From DSYU01 sp963827605 (GTDB lineage: Bacteria; Chloroflexota; Anaerolineae; Anaerolineales; Anaerolineaceae), in assembly GCA_963827605.1 (NCBI GenBank), contig CAWHBK010000001.1, forward strand, positions 1,798,001-1,862,000: a stretch of 64,000 nt of DNA. The letters are read 5' to 3'. Positions within the stretch are counted from its first letter, which is position 1. Each line of letters opens with the position of its first letter. This document shows positions 8,911 to 18,183 of the stretch, one piece after another. The notes under the pieces were generated by a model. That model made no database searches and had not been told where the DNA came from. It was given only the letters and a program-made list of their open reading frames with translations. Made by a program: the position numbers and the translations under genes.

Positions 8911-9829
8911 ATGAAAAACATCTCCAGCCGGACCATCACCCTGGGCAGCCGACCCTCCAAACTGGCGCGCTGGCAGACCGAACACGTGCTCGAACAGCTC
9001 CAAACCGCCTGGCCAGACCTTTCCTACCAGATGATCACCATGGTCACCGAAGGCGATAAACGGCTGGACAAACCGCTGCCAGAGATTGGCGGGAAAGGGG
9101 TGTTTACCGCGGAACTGGAAACGGCGCTGCGCTCAGGGCAGATTGACCTGGCAGTACACTCCCTGAAAGACCTGCCGATCGAAAGCGCCATTGGGCTGTG
9201 CATTGGCGCGGTCAGCCAGCGCGCGGACGCGCACGATGTGCTGATCTCAGCGGATGGGCGTCCGGCTGGCCGGCCTGCCCCACGGCGCGCGGGTAGGCAC
9301 ATCCAGCCTGCGCCGGCAAGCGCAGCTGCAGACCGTCCGGCCGGACCTGAGCATCCAGCCGCTGCGCGGGAACGTGGATACCCGCCTCCGCAAAGCGCTG
9401 CAGGGTGAATACGACGCCATTGTGCTGGCCGCAGCCGGGATCGAACGGCTTGGCCTGGAACAATATGTAACTGAGTACCTGCCTTTTGAGGTTATGCTGC
9501 CGGCCCCTGGCCAGGGCGCGCTGGCGATTCAATGCCGGGCAGATGACGCCGAACTGCTTGAGATGCTGCTGCCCCTGCACGATCTGACTACCTACCGCAC
9601 GGTGACCGCCGAGCGGGCCTTTCTCTCGACACTTGGCGGCGGATGCGCCGCGCCGGTGGCCGCTTATGCAATCCAGCGCAACGGCCTGTTAGAAATTAAC
9701 GGCCTGGTGGCTTCGCCGGATGGTCAAACGGTCATCCGGGTCTTCGCGAGCGGGGCTGACCCGGTCGCAACCGGCGAGCTGCTGGCTCACCAGGCGCTCG
9801 ACCAGGGCGCCGGAGACCTGCTCAAATGA
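8911..9829 (+). CDS. hemC: Hydroxymethylbilane synthase (one frameshift as assembled)
   Basis: The product polymerises four porphobilinogens into hydroxymethylbilane. The 5' part carries the catalytic Asp in AVHSLKDLP. The 3' part, in the +1 frame from about 9250, carries GTSSLRRQAQL, LRGNVDTRL and the dipyrromethane-cofactor Cys in LGGGCAAPV. The break near 9250 behaves like one extra base in a GC-rich run, and the two halves join without loss into a normal-length protein of about 305 residues. Begins 2 bases after hemA and overlaps hemD by ATGA. Functional if the indel is a sequencing error. Confidence 0.88.
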
Positions 9830-10620
9830 ACGCGCCGGCGGATAGCCTTGAAAAGAAAAACCGCCTGACCGGCAAGCGCGTGCTGGTGACGCGCCCACGC
9901 GCCCAGGCCGCGGCGCTGATCGAAACCCTGACCGGGCTGGGCGCTGTTCCCATTGTCTTTCCCACCATTGAAATATCCGGGCCGGAGGATACCACCCGGC
10001 TCGACCGGGCAATCGCGGACCTGCCATCCTATGCGTGGGTGATTTTTACCAGCGTCAACGGCGTTTCGGCCTTCTGGCAGCGCCTGAAAGCCCTGGAAAA
10101 AGACAGCCAGGTTTTCCAGGGCGCTCAGGTAGCCGCTATTGGCCCGGCTACAGCTCAGGCGCTGCGGGAACATGGCGTGCAGCCAGACTTTGTGCCAGAC
10201 GAATATGTGGCGGAGGCCATTCTACCCGGCTTAGGCGATATCGCCGGGCAGCGCATTTTGCTGCCGCGCGCGGATATCGCGCGCAAGGCGCTTTTCCAGG
10301 CGCTCGAAAAGCACGGCGCCCTCCCGGAGGAGATTGCCGCCTACCACACCACCCCGGCCCAACCAGACCCGCAGGCGCTGCGCGCGCTGGAGCAGGGTGT
10401 GGATATCGCGACGTTCACCAGCGCTTCTACCGTGCGAAATTTTTTTGAGCTGCTGGGCAGCCGGGCAGCGGAAACGCTCCACGGAGCAGTAATCGCCTGC
10501 ATTGGACCGGTGACCGCGGATGAAGCTCGAAAACAAGGGCTGGCAGTGCACGTGATGGCCGAGGTGTACACGGTAGACGGGCTGGTGGATGCGTTATTGA
10601 AATATTATCAGAAGGGGTGA
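9826..10620 (+). CDS. hemD: Uroporphyrinogen-III synthase
   Basis: A 264-residue protein of the divergent HemD family, which cyclises hydroxymethylbilane and inverts ring D to give uroporphyrinogen III. Family features include VLVTRPRAQA at the N-terminus, FTSVNGVSAF, the IGPATAQAL loop and TFTSASTVRNFFELLG followed by IGPVTADEAR. The gene is intact and overlaps hemC by four bases. Sequence identity in HemD is always low, but context and motifs make the call firm. Confidence 0.92.
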   Translation: MNAPADSLEKKNRLTGKRVLVTRPRAQAAALIETLTGLGAVPIVFPTIEISGPEDTTRLDRAIADLPSYAWVIFTSVNGVSAFWQRLKALEKDSQVFQGAQVAAIGPATAQALREHGVQPDFVPDEYVAEAILPGLGDIAGQRILLPRADIARKALFQALEKHGALPEEIAAYHTTPAQPDPQALRALEQGVDIATFTSASTVRNFFELLGSRAAETLHGAVIACIGPVTADEARKQGLAVHVMAEVYTVDGLVDALLKYYQKG

Positions 10621-10706
10621 GACCGGCCGTCATCGAGTTTTGGTAATGCATGAGCGGGTGATCCCCTGGGTCACGCCCACAATACGATACTCAACAGGAA
10701 AAACAA

Positions 10707-11782
10707 ATGAAGGTTCATAACGATTTATCAAGCCCCTCCCTACAGGCCAATGGCAAGGCAGCGCGGTTTCCCGCGGCCCGACCGCGCCGGCTGCGCATCT
10801 CACCGCAGCTGCGCGCGATGGTCCGCGAGACGCAGCTTGCCCCGGATGACCTGATCTACCCTTTGTTCGTCACCCACGGGCGCGGGGTGCGCGGCTGAGA
10901 TCGCTTCCATGCCGGGTGTTTTCAACCTGTCGGTGGACCAGCTAGCCGGTGAAATCCGCCAGGCGGCCGGGTTGGGCATCCCGGCAGTGCTGCTGTTTGG
11001 CATCCCCGCGGAAAAAGACCCGATCGGGATCGAGAATTTTGCCGCCGGACGGCATCATCCAGCAGGCCATGCGGGCGATCAAAGACACGCTGCCGGAAAT
11101 GGTCGTGATTACCGATGTGTGCCTGTGCGAATACACCGATCACGGGCACTGCGGGTTGTTGAACGTGGGCGGCCCGGACCGCCCGGACCTGCACCTGCCC
11201 GAAGGGTACGTGCTGAACGATGCAGACCCTGGAGATCCTGGCGCAAGTGGCCGTCTCGCACGCCGAGGCCGGGGCGGATATCGTGGCTCCCTCCGGGATG
11301 ATGGACGGGATGGTCGGCGCGATCCGCGCCGGTCTGGATGCAAGCTGGTTTTGAGCATACGCCCATCCTCTCCTATTCCACCAAGTATGCCTCCGCGTTT
11401 TACGGGCCGTTCCGCGACGCGGCCCAGGGCGCGCCAAAATTCGGCGACCGGCGCAGTCACCAGATGGACCCGGCCAACGTGCGCGAGGCGCTGCGCGAAA
11501 CGGCCCTGGATGTAGCCGAAGGCGCGGATATGCTGATGGTCAAACCCGCCCTGGCCTACCTGGATGTGATCCGCGCGGTGCACGAGCAATACCCCGGAGC
11601 TGCCCCTGGCGGCTTACAACGTCAGCGGCGAATATGCCATGGTCAAGGCCGCGGCGCCAACGGCTGGCTGGACGAGGAACGCGCGACGCTGGAAATCCTG
11701 ACCGGCATCCGCCGCGCCGGAGCCGATCTGATCATCACCTACCACGCCAAGGACGCGGCCCGCTGGCTGCAGGGAAGCCTGA
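10707..11782 (+). CDS. hemB: Delta-aminolevulinic acid dehydratase (porphobilinogen synthase), split by about seven indels
   Basis: Condenses two 5-aminolevulinates to porphobilinogen. The protein can be followed through alternating frames: RPRRLRISPQLRAMVRET, DDLIYPLF, SMPGVFNLSVDQL, the Zn site DVCLCEYTDHGHC, Schiff-base lysines in STKYASAFYGP and LMVKPALAYLD, then DEERATLEILTGIRRAGADL. Breaks lie near 10893, 11042, 11220, 11343, 11598, 11660 and 11770. Nearly all act as one extra base; the one near 11660 acts as a missing base. The expected stop is TGA at 11780-11782; as assembled the frame runs on into hemE. Active-site residues survive everywhere, which argues for sequence error over decay. 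Confidence 0.82.
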
Positions 11783-11784
11783 GC

Positions 11785-12847
11785 ATGCAGCCACTGAACT
11801 CTCACCCCTCACACCTGCAACGTTTTTTGAACGCCTGCCAGCAGCAGCCGGTGGACTGCACCCCGGTCTGGTTTATGCGCCAGGCCGGGCGCTATATGAG
11901 CGAATACCGCGCCATCCGCGCCAACCACACGCTGCTGGAAATCTGCGCCCAGCCGGAGCTGGCCGCTGAAGTGACTCTCCAGCCGGTCAATGCGCTGGGG
12001 GTAGATGCGGCCATCCTGTTTGCCGATATCCTGCTGCCGCTGGTCCCGATGGGCATCCAGCTGGAATTTGCCGCCGGCGAAGGGCCGGTGATCCACAACC
12101 CCATCCACTGCGCGGCGGATGTGCACGCGCTGCGCGAGCAGTCGAACCGCGCGAGTCGCTGGCGCAGCGTGATGCAGGCGCTGCGCATGGTGCGCCGCGA
12201 GCTGGATGGCAAAGCGGCCCTGATCGGCTTTGCCGGCGCGCCGTTCACCCTGGCCAGTTATATCATCGAGGGCGGAGCATCGCGGAATTATCTGAAAACG
12301 AAACGCTTGATGTATTCCGACCCGCAAACCTGGCACCTCCTGATGGGCAAACTGGCGCGAGTAATTGCGCGATTACCTGAACGCCCAGGTGGAAGCCGGG
12401 GCGCAGGCGGTGCAGTTGTTTGACAGCTGGGTGGGAGCGCTGCCGCCCGAGGATTACCGCGAATACGTGCTGCCCCACTCGCAGGCGATTTTCCAGGCGC
12501 TGGAAAACGCCAGCGTGCCCACCATCCACTTTGGCACGGGCACGGCTTCCCTGCTGCCGCTGCTGCGGGAGGCCGGCGGCAATGTGATCGGCGTTGATAC
12601 TGGCAGACGCCCCTGGACTGGGCCTGGGGAACACTCGAACACCAGCGTGGCGGTGCAGGGCAATCTCGACCCGGTGGCGCTGTTCGCGCCGCAGGAAGAG
12701 CTGGAAAAGCGAGTCGAGCGGGTGCTGAAGCAGGCCGGAGGGCGGCCCGGGCATATCTTCAACCTGGGGCACGGCATTTTGCCCGAAACGCCGGTGGAGA
12801 ACGTACGGCGCGTGGTGGAGATGGTGCATGAGCGCTCCGGGCGCTAA
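11785..12847 (+). CDS. hemE: Uroporphyrinogen decarboxylase (three indels as assembled)
   Basis: Decarboxylates the four acetate side chains of uroporphyrinogen III to coproporphyrinogen III. The N-terminal signature VWFMRQAGRY is clear, followed by VDAAILFADILLP, GFAGAPFTLASY, QLFDSWVGAL, HFGTG and AVQGNLDP and FNLGHGI toward the C-terminus. Frame changes near 12360, 12600 and 12657 are needed to follow the whole protein; the 12600-12657 segment reads correctly only in a third frame. ATG 11785 sits two bases after the deduced hemB stop. The apparent hemB-hemE fusion is judged an artefact of an indel. Confidence 0.86.
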
Positions 12848-12865
12848 AGAGTAGAAGGGATATAT

Positions 12866-12938
12866 CACGAATGACACGAATGGAGCGAATGGCACGAATG
12901 AAAGCTTTTTTTTATAAATCGTATTCGCGTCATTCGCG
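12866..12938. repeat. Array of CACGAATG-type short repeats with inverted copies
   Basis: In the 139-base gap between hemE and hemL, four units of the type CACGAATG occur with a 9-base period (12866, 12875, 12884, 12893). They are followed after an AT-rich stretch by opposed ATTCGCG units (12924, 12931). The two halves can fold into a long imperfect hairpin. No gene is seen in the gap. Confidence 0.6.
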
Positions 12939-12986
12939 TTTTCATGCTGTATGGATAGGAACCTATACCATTGGGAGGCAGAGGAG

Positions 12987-14277
12987 ATGAACCACTCGAA
13001 ATCGCAAGAATTATTCACCCACGCGCAGCAGTTGTTTCCAGGCGGGGTCAACTCGCCGGTGCGGGCCTTCCGCGCGGTTGGCGGCCAGCCGCTGTTTATC
13101 GAGCGCGGAGAGGGCGCTATGCTCTACGATGTGGACGGCAACCGCTTTATCGATTACGTTCTCTCCTGGGGCCCGCTGATCCTGGGCCACGCGCACCCGG
13201 CGGTGATTGCGGCCATCGCCGAGGCGGCCGGGCGCGGAACCAGTTTTGGCGCGCCCAACACGCTGGAAATCGAGCTGGCAGAGCTGATCCAGGCATTTAT
13301 GCCCGGCCTGGAAATGCTGCGCTTCGTCAATTCCGGCACCGAAGCGACCATGACCGCGCTGCGCCTGGCACGCGCCTACACCGGGCGCTCAAAATTCATC
13401 AAGTTCGAGGGCTGCTACCACGGGCACGCCGATATGCTGCTGGTAAAAGCCGGGTCAGGGGTAGCCACGCTTGGGCTGCCCGATTCGCCGGGCGTGCCGG
13501 CCGGCAGTACGGCTGACACGCTGGTCGCGCCGTTCAACGATGCTGGCCGCCGTCGCAGCGCTTTTCGAGCAGTTCGCCGATGAAATCGCCGCGGTGATCG
13601 TCGAGCCGGTGGCGGGGAACATGGGCGTTGTGCCCCCCGAGCCCGGTTTCCTCGAGGGGCTGCGCCGCATCACCAGCGCCAGCGGCGCGCTGCTGATTTT
13701 TGATGAGGTGATGACCGGCTTCCGCGTTCACCCGGGCGGGGCGCAGGCACTGTACGGTATCCAACCCGACCTGACCACGCTGGGGAAAGTGATCGGCGGC
13801 GGGCTGCCGGTCGGGGCCTACGGCGGGCGGCGCGAGATTATGGAGATGGTGGCGCCCGCCGGGCCGATGTACCAGGCCGGGACGCTTTCGGGCAACCCGC
13901 TGAGCATGGCCGCCGGGATTGCCACGCTGCGCGCGCTGCAAAAGCCAGGGACCTGGGAGGCGCTAAAGCAGCGGGGAGACCGGCTGCAAGCAGGGCTGTG
14001 TTCCGCCGCGGAAGACGCGGGCGTGCCGGTCACTTTGCAGCGGGTGGGGACGATGTCCACCCCGTTCTTCACCGGCCAGCCCGTCCGCGATTGGCCCAGC
14101 GCAAAACGATGCGACACCACCCGTTATGCTGCGTTCTTCCGCGCCATGCTAGCGGAAGGCGTTTACCTGGCCCCCTCGCAGTTTGAAGCGGGTTTCCTAT
14201 CTACCGCACATGGGGAGGCGGAGATTGAAAAGACCATCCAGGCTGCGCAGACCGCGTTCCGGCGGGTAAAGGAATAA
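12987..14277 (+). CDS. hemL: Glutamate-1-semialdehyde 2,1-aminomutase (one frameshift as assembled)
   Basis: PLP enzyme converting glutamate-1-semialdehyde to 5-aminolevulinate. The N-terminal half shows PGGVNSPVRAF, DVDGNRFIDYVLSWGP, VNSGTEATM and CYHGHADM. The second half, in the +1 frame after about 13540, shows IFDEVMTGFRV, the PLP lysine in TLGKVIGGGLPVGAYGG and GTLSGNPL. One extra base near 13540 explains the break. The start is ATG 12987, with GGAGG eight bases upstream; an upstream in-frame ATG at 12951 is less likely. It closes the heme cluster. Confidence 0.9.
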
Positions 14278-14278
14278 T

Positions 14279-14959
14279 TTAATACGGGCCAAACCGTCTA
14301 AATTTGCCAGGCTCGACGCGCGTCAGGCGCTCGCTGCGCGGGCTGAGCAGGTAGTCGCCACCGTTGCGGTGCAAGAGGGGGATGCGCCGTTTGTGCTTCT
14401 CGAAATGCTGGCGCATCTCCTCGGAAAGGTTGGCGTAACTTTCGTGATCGTCCGGCCAAAGGGCCAGGATTTCATCATATGCCTGGATAAATTCGCGCCG
14501 GTAGGCCTGGGTCACCTGCTCCAGGTTACTGATCACCCAGCAGACCGGCTCAAACGACCACTCATAGGCCAGGCCTAAAAAGCGGTCATCCGATGTAATA
14601 TATGGAAAGAAGGGGAACTGCCGGCAGCTAACAGCGCGGAACTCGCGCTGGCAGCGAGCTGGTCCCTGGCAGGCTAACAACAGCATGTGCTCGGGCGTTA
14701 CGGCTTGCAGATTGGCCAGGTCCGGCGGCTCTGCTGAACATTCATCACCCCGATAAACGTGCCACAAGTCCGTCTTCTGGCGCAGGTATTCCCACTCCTG
14801 GTCATACCCAGCCGGAACGGCCTGGCAAATATCGCAGCAGAAGGGCTTCCGGGTGGGGTTATGCGGCGCGCATTTTGCCCCGCAGTCGAACGAGGTCAGT
14901 GGGGCATGAAAACCGTCATACAGCTGGCGGATATTCATCCGCGGAATGGAATGGGTCAC
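14279..14959 (-). CDS. Conserved Cys-rich protein, possible metal-cluster protein
   Basis: A 226-residue protein converging on hemL. Cysteines are concentrated in FDCGAKC, FCCDIC, ECSAEP, LLACQGPARCQ and VSCRQFPFFPY, a pattern suggesting an Fe-S or Zn site (compare YkgJ-type proteins, weakly). The listed start is a GTG at 14959 without a clear ribosome-binding site; ATG 14938 is an alternative. No signal peptide or membrane helix is seen. Function unknown. The 34-base gap from degV suggests co-transcription with it. Confidence 0.6.
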   Translation of the reverse strand: MTHSIPRMNIRQLYDGFHAPLTSFDCGAKCAPHNPTRKPFCCDICQAVPAGYDQEWEYLRQKTDLWHVYRGDECSAEPPDLANLQAVTPEHMLLLACQGPARCQREFRAVSCRQFPFFPYITSDDRFLGLAYEWSFEPVCWVISNLEQVTQAYRREFIQAYDEILALWPDDHESYANLSEEMRQHFEKHKRRIPLLHRNGGDYLLSPRSERLTRVEPGKFRRFGPY

Positions 14960-14992
14960 GAGGGTAATTATAAAACCTTATCTGTTTTCGCC

Positions 14993-15851
14993 CTACGGCT
15001 CCGAATATCCGCACAAAGCTAGGGCGCGCGGGCCGGTATGCACGCCCAGTACCGGGGAGACGATGGAAATGAACATCTCTTTGGGAGCGTACTCGCGCTG
15101 GATGCGTTCAGCGAGATCCTGGGCTTCTTGCAGGGCAGCGTTGTGCAGCACGGTGATGTGCATCGGCTTCCTGGTATCAATGTTGCGGAAGAACTCTTTG
15201 TACATGCCTTCGATCGCGCTTTTCCGCGATCGAGCAGGCATGGAAGCGCCCACATTCCCGGTATCGCGCTTGACGTAGATCATCGGTTTGATCTGTAAAA
15301 CCGAGTTCAAGAAGCGGGCCGCTTCACTGATCCGGCCACCCTTGCTCAGATATTCGATGGTGTCGAGCGAAATGTAATAGGCCATATTCTGACGGGCATG
15401 CTCGGCGGCAGCCAGCATGGCATCCAAACCGCCCCCGGCCTCGCGCGCGCGGGCCGCCGCGATCACCTGCCAGCCCAGGCCCATCGAGTTGCTCTTGCCA
15501 TCCAGCACATGCACCGGGATGCCGCACCCCTGCGCCGCCTGCCGGGCCGATTTCAATCGTCCCGCTCATGGCGCTGCTGATGGTTATGGTAAGAATTTCT
15601 TCCGCCCCGCCAGCGGCAAGCGTACGGTAGGCATCCAGAAAAGCATCGGGCGTAGGCTGCGACGTGGTTGGGTGGTTGGGATCTTTGGGCAGGCGGGCGT
15701 AAAACTCCTCCGCGCTAATCTCCACGCCTTCCAGGTACTGCTCGTTTCCAAAGATTATCGTCAGAGGAACAATGGTGATTTCATACTGCCTCACCCATTC
15801 GGCGGGGATATCGCTGGTGCTGTCGGTAACCAGGGCAATCCGATGAGTCAT
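14993..15851 (-). CDS. degV: DegV family fatty-acid-binding protein (one frameshift as assembled)
   Basis: DegV/FakB-like proteins bind a fatty acid for phosphorylation by FakA. The start ATG 15851 gives the classic IALVTDSTSDIP. A later SSAMSGT motif marks the ligand pocket, and the second half in another frame contains VHVLDGKSNSMGLG and DTIEYLSKGGRISEAARFL. The frames change near 15555, consistent with one indel. The joined product has about 286 residues, the usual size. No fakA is in the window. Confidence 0.85.
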
Positions 15852-15996
15852 ACGCTAGTATCCTTAAAAAAAGTTTTGCCGGCATACGCAGGTTTCGCGC
15901 AGGCGAATCAACAGTCGCATTCTAGAGCATTTAACCAGAAATGGGAAGTACCCGAGGGCATACTGGAAGTCCTATTCTTCCTGTTCCAGCCGGTGT

Positions 15997-16035
15997 AAAA
16001 AAAGGGGCCGTCCAAAAACGTTCTTGGATGGCCCC
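15997..16035 (-). terminator. Rho-independent terminator after serC
   Basis: Arms at 16004-16015 and 16024-16035 form a 12-bp stem with one G-T pair and an 8-base loop. Read on the minus strand the stem is followed by seven Ts (15997-16003). It lies about 60 bases beyond the serC stop. The stem core GGGGC(C/T)GTCCAA recurs in the terminator at 41087-41127. Confidence 0.85.
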
Positions 16036-16095
16036 GATATTTCCGAAAGCTACTTCCAATCATCGAAATGCGTTCGAGAAGCCGTTCTACACAGC

Positions 16096-17194
16096 CTATC
16101 CGTTCTTGCGCTGGAATTCCACCATGAAATCGGCCAGGGCTTTGGCCGATTCAACCGGCAGGGCATTATACAGCGAGGCGCGCAGGCCGCCAACCGAGCG
16201 GTGTCCCTTGAGGCCAATCAGGTTGGCTTTCTTCGATTCTTTAACAAACTGATCTTCCAATTCCTCGCTCGGCATGCGGAATGGAATGTTCATAATCGAG
16301 CGAGCCTCGGGCCGGGCATGACCGCGATAGTAACCGCCGCTCTGGTCAATTACGTTATAGACCAGGCCGGCCTTTTCCTGATTGATCTTATAGATCCCAG
16401 GCAGACCACCCAATTCCTTAATCCACTTCAATACTAACCCAACCATATAAATTGCAAAGCAAGGCGGGGTATTGTGCAATGAGCCGCTCTCCGCCAGGAG
16501 CTTATAGTCCAACATCACGGGCAGCTTTTCCGGCACGCGTGCCAGCATATCCTCGCGAATGATCGCGACGACCACGCCCGCCGGGCCGGCATTCTTCTGC
16601 GCGCCAGCGTAAATCATGGCGTATTTGGAAACGTCGACCGGCTGGCTGAGGAAGTCGGAGGACATATCACAGATCAATTCCACACCGGACGGGGGTACCG
16701 GCTCGCTCTTATATTCAACCCCGTGGATGGTTTCATTATGGCAAAAGTGAACATACGCTGCTTTGGGATCGAAGGTATATTCGCTGGCAGCCGGTAAACG
16801 GCTGTAATTGTCAGCCTCGCCATTGAAAGCCGCGCAGGTCTGGCCGAGTTTTGCGGCTTCTTTCCAGGCGGTTTTACTCCATGAGCCGGTAACAATATAA
16901 TCGGCGGAAGCGCCGGCCGGGCGCATGTTCATAGGCAGCATGGCAAACTGCAAGCTGGCACCGCCTTGCAAAAACAGAATCTTGTAGCTGGCGGGGATAT
17001 CCGAGCAGGTCGCGCAGGTCCGCTTCAGCCGTCTGGATAATCGACTCAAATTCTTTTGAGCGATGGCTCAATTCCATCACCGACATACCACTGCCCTGAT
17101 AATCGAGCAGTTCCGCCTGCGCTTTTTCAAGGACCGGCAAGGGTAGAACGGATGGACCAGGATTGAAATTGTGGACACGTTTTACTGGACTCAT
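16096..17194 (-). CDS. serC: Phosphoserine aminotransferase (one frameshift as assembled)
   Basis: PLP aminotransferase of serine biosynthesis converting 3-phosphohydroxypyruvate to phosphoserine. The N-terminus reads NFNPGPSVLP and GMSVMELSHRSKEF. The second part, in another frame from about 17005, reads ILFLQGGASLQFAMLPMN, CDMSSDFLSQPVDVSKY and the PLP lysine in YAGAQKNAGPAG. A single indel between them explains the break; the joined protein has the usual size of about 365. ATG 17194 has AAGGAG 11 bases upstream. A terminator follows at 15997-16035. Confidence 0.92.
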
Positions 17195-17272
17195 GATCTA
17201 TGCACTCCTTCAGATAAACTGGCGAATACTGTTATTTTACACTATCCTACCAAAGAAAAAAACCTCTTGTTT

Positions 17273-17290
17273 AACTTGTCTAGACAAGTT
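17273..17290. promoter_or_regulatory. Perfect 18-base palindrome upstream of serC
   Basis: AACTTGTCTAGACAAGTT is a perfect palindrome in the 101 bases between the stop of the upstream small gene (17296) and the serC start. It could be an operator for serC or, with the T-run 10 bases further along the minus strand, part of a weak terminator for the small gene. Confidence 0.5.
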
Positions 17291-17295
17291 GGGCG

Positions 17296-17556
17296 CTATT
17301 TGTGCAAGATTTCTTTTTCCGCGCGGTCAGCCTCTTCGAACAGGCCGGTGACTTCTTTCTTCATTTCCGGCGTGGCGCTGGGAGTGTAGGGAATAAATTT
17401 AATCAGATCGCGGGCCTGCCGCAATAACCCTTTCACCTCAGCAACAAAAGCCAGGTCGTAGCGACCTGCGTCGGCGGGGAGAGGAACTTCGCGCGCTTTT
17501 TGGATCAACGCGCGAGCACGAGTGATGCGTTCCGCAGATGGAATCAGGCGAGCCAT
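17296..17556 (-). CDS. Small helical protein of unknown function (86 residues)
   Basis: ATG 17556 is preceded by GAAGGA with 6-base spacing, which fixes the start. A longer open frame up to 18084 is only the shadow of the DUF4332 gene. The product is charged and predicted mostly helical, with no membrane segment or recognised domain. It is upstream of serC on the same strand and divergent from the DUF4332 gene. Confidence 0.6.
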   Translation of the reverse strand: MARLIPSAERITRARALIQKAREVPLPADAGRYDLAFVAEVKGLLRQARDLIKFIPYTPSATPEMKKEVTGLFEEADRAEKEILHK

Positions 17557-17683
17557 AGCACTTCCTTCAGGAACCATTCTCAAAACGTATAATTTTAGGG
17601 GCAGTAGCGCTTTGCCGAAATTTATGTCATAATAGCACATATCGACTTGTTTCTCAAAAAAGTGTTTATCAAAAACGGAGGAT

Positions 17684-18091
17684 ATGATGGCCAAGATCGA
17701 GGATATTGAGGGCATTGGGGCTTCATTTGGCGCGAAGCTGAAGGAAGCCGGCGTTGCCAGTGTTGAAGGTCTGTTAAAGATTGGCTCGACTCCAGCAGGT
17801 CGCAAGCAGTTGGAAGTTAAGACCGGGATCCAGCACGATCTGATCCTGCAGTGGGTCAACCACGCGGACCTGTACCGCATCAAGGGAATTGGCTCTGAAT
17901 ATTCCGATCTCCTGGAAGCCGCTGGCGTGGATACGGTTGCGGAGCTGGCGCATCGCAACGCTGAAAACTTGTTTGCCACCTTGCAGACCAAAAACAATGA
18001 ATTGAAACTGGTCCGCCGGCTGCCAACCCAGAAGCAGGTGGAAGTATGGATCGCCGAGGCAAAGACCCTACCAAAGATGGTCACATATTAG
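17684..18091 (+). CDS. DUF4332 domain-containing protein
   Basis: A 135-residue protein starting IEDIEGIGASFGAKLKEAGV, a helix-hairpin-helix-like DUF4332 motif, with a second copy at about 65 (YRIKGIGSEYSDLLEAAGV). Such tandem HhH proteins are common in Chloroflexota and Cyanobacteria; nucleic-acid binding is possible but unproven. A GGAGG site precedes two adjacent ATGs (17684, 17687), the second having the better spacing. Monocistronic, ending at the terminator 18125-18169. Confidence 0.8.
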   Translation: MMAKIEDIEGIGASFGAKLKEAGVASVEGLLKIGSTPAGRKQLEVKTGIQHDLILQWVNHADLYRIKGIGSEYSDLLEAAGVDTVAELAHRNAENLFATLQTKNNELKLVRRLPTQKQVEVWIAEAKTLPKMVTY

Positions 18092-18124
18092 CAACCGTTT
18101 GATCTGACACCCGGCTGCCGATAG

Positions 18125-18169
18125 AAGAAACGAAAAACGCCGCAGCGATTGCGGCGTTTTTCGTTTCTT
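18125..18169. terminator. Bidirectional terminator between DUF4332 gene and S41 lipoprotein gene
   Basis: Arms at 18125-18144 and 18150-18169 are perfect 20-base inverted repeats around the loop GCGAT, with T-rich right and A-rich left flanks built into the stem. It lies between two convergent genes and should end transcription from both sides. Confidence 0.92.
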
Positions 18170-18183
18170 TAGAAAAGGTTTGG

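Noticed and set aside
11338..12423. Apparent HemB-HemE fusion protein
   Set aside because: A hemB stop (TGA 11780) directly followed by a hemE ATG (11785) exists in the adjacent frame; the fusion arises from an indel near 11770.
12866..12938. CRISPR array
   Set aside because: Units are 8-9 bases with almost no spacers, and no cas genes are present anywhere in the window.
12263..13051. 262-codon minus-strand ORF
   Set aside because: Crosses hemE, the CACGAATG repeat array and the hemL start; no family features.
17296..18084. 262-codon minus-strand ORF
   Set aside because: Only its last 86 codons have a ribosome-binding site and protein-like composition; the rest is antisense to the DUF4332 gene.
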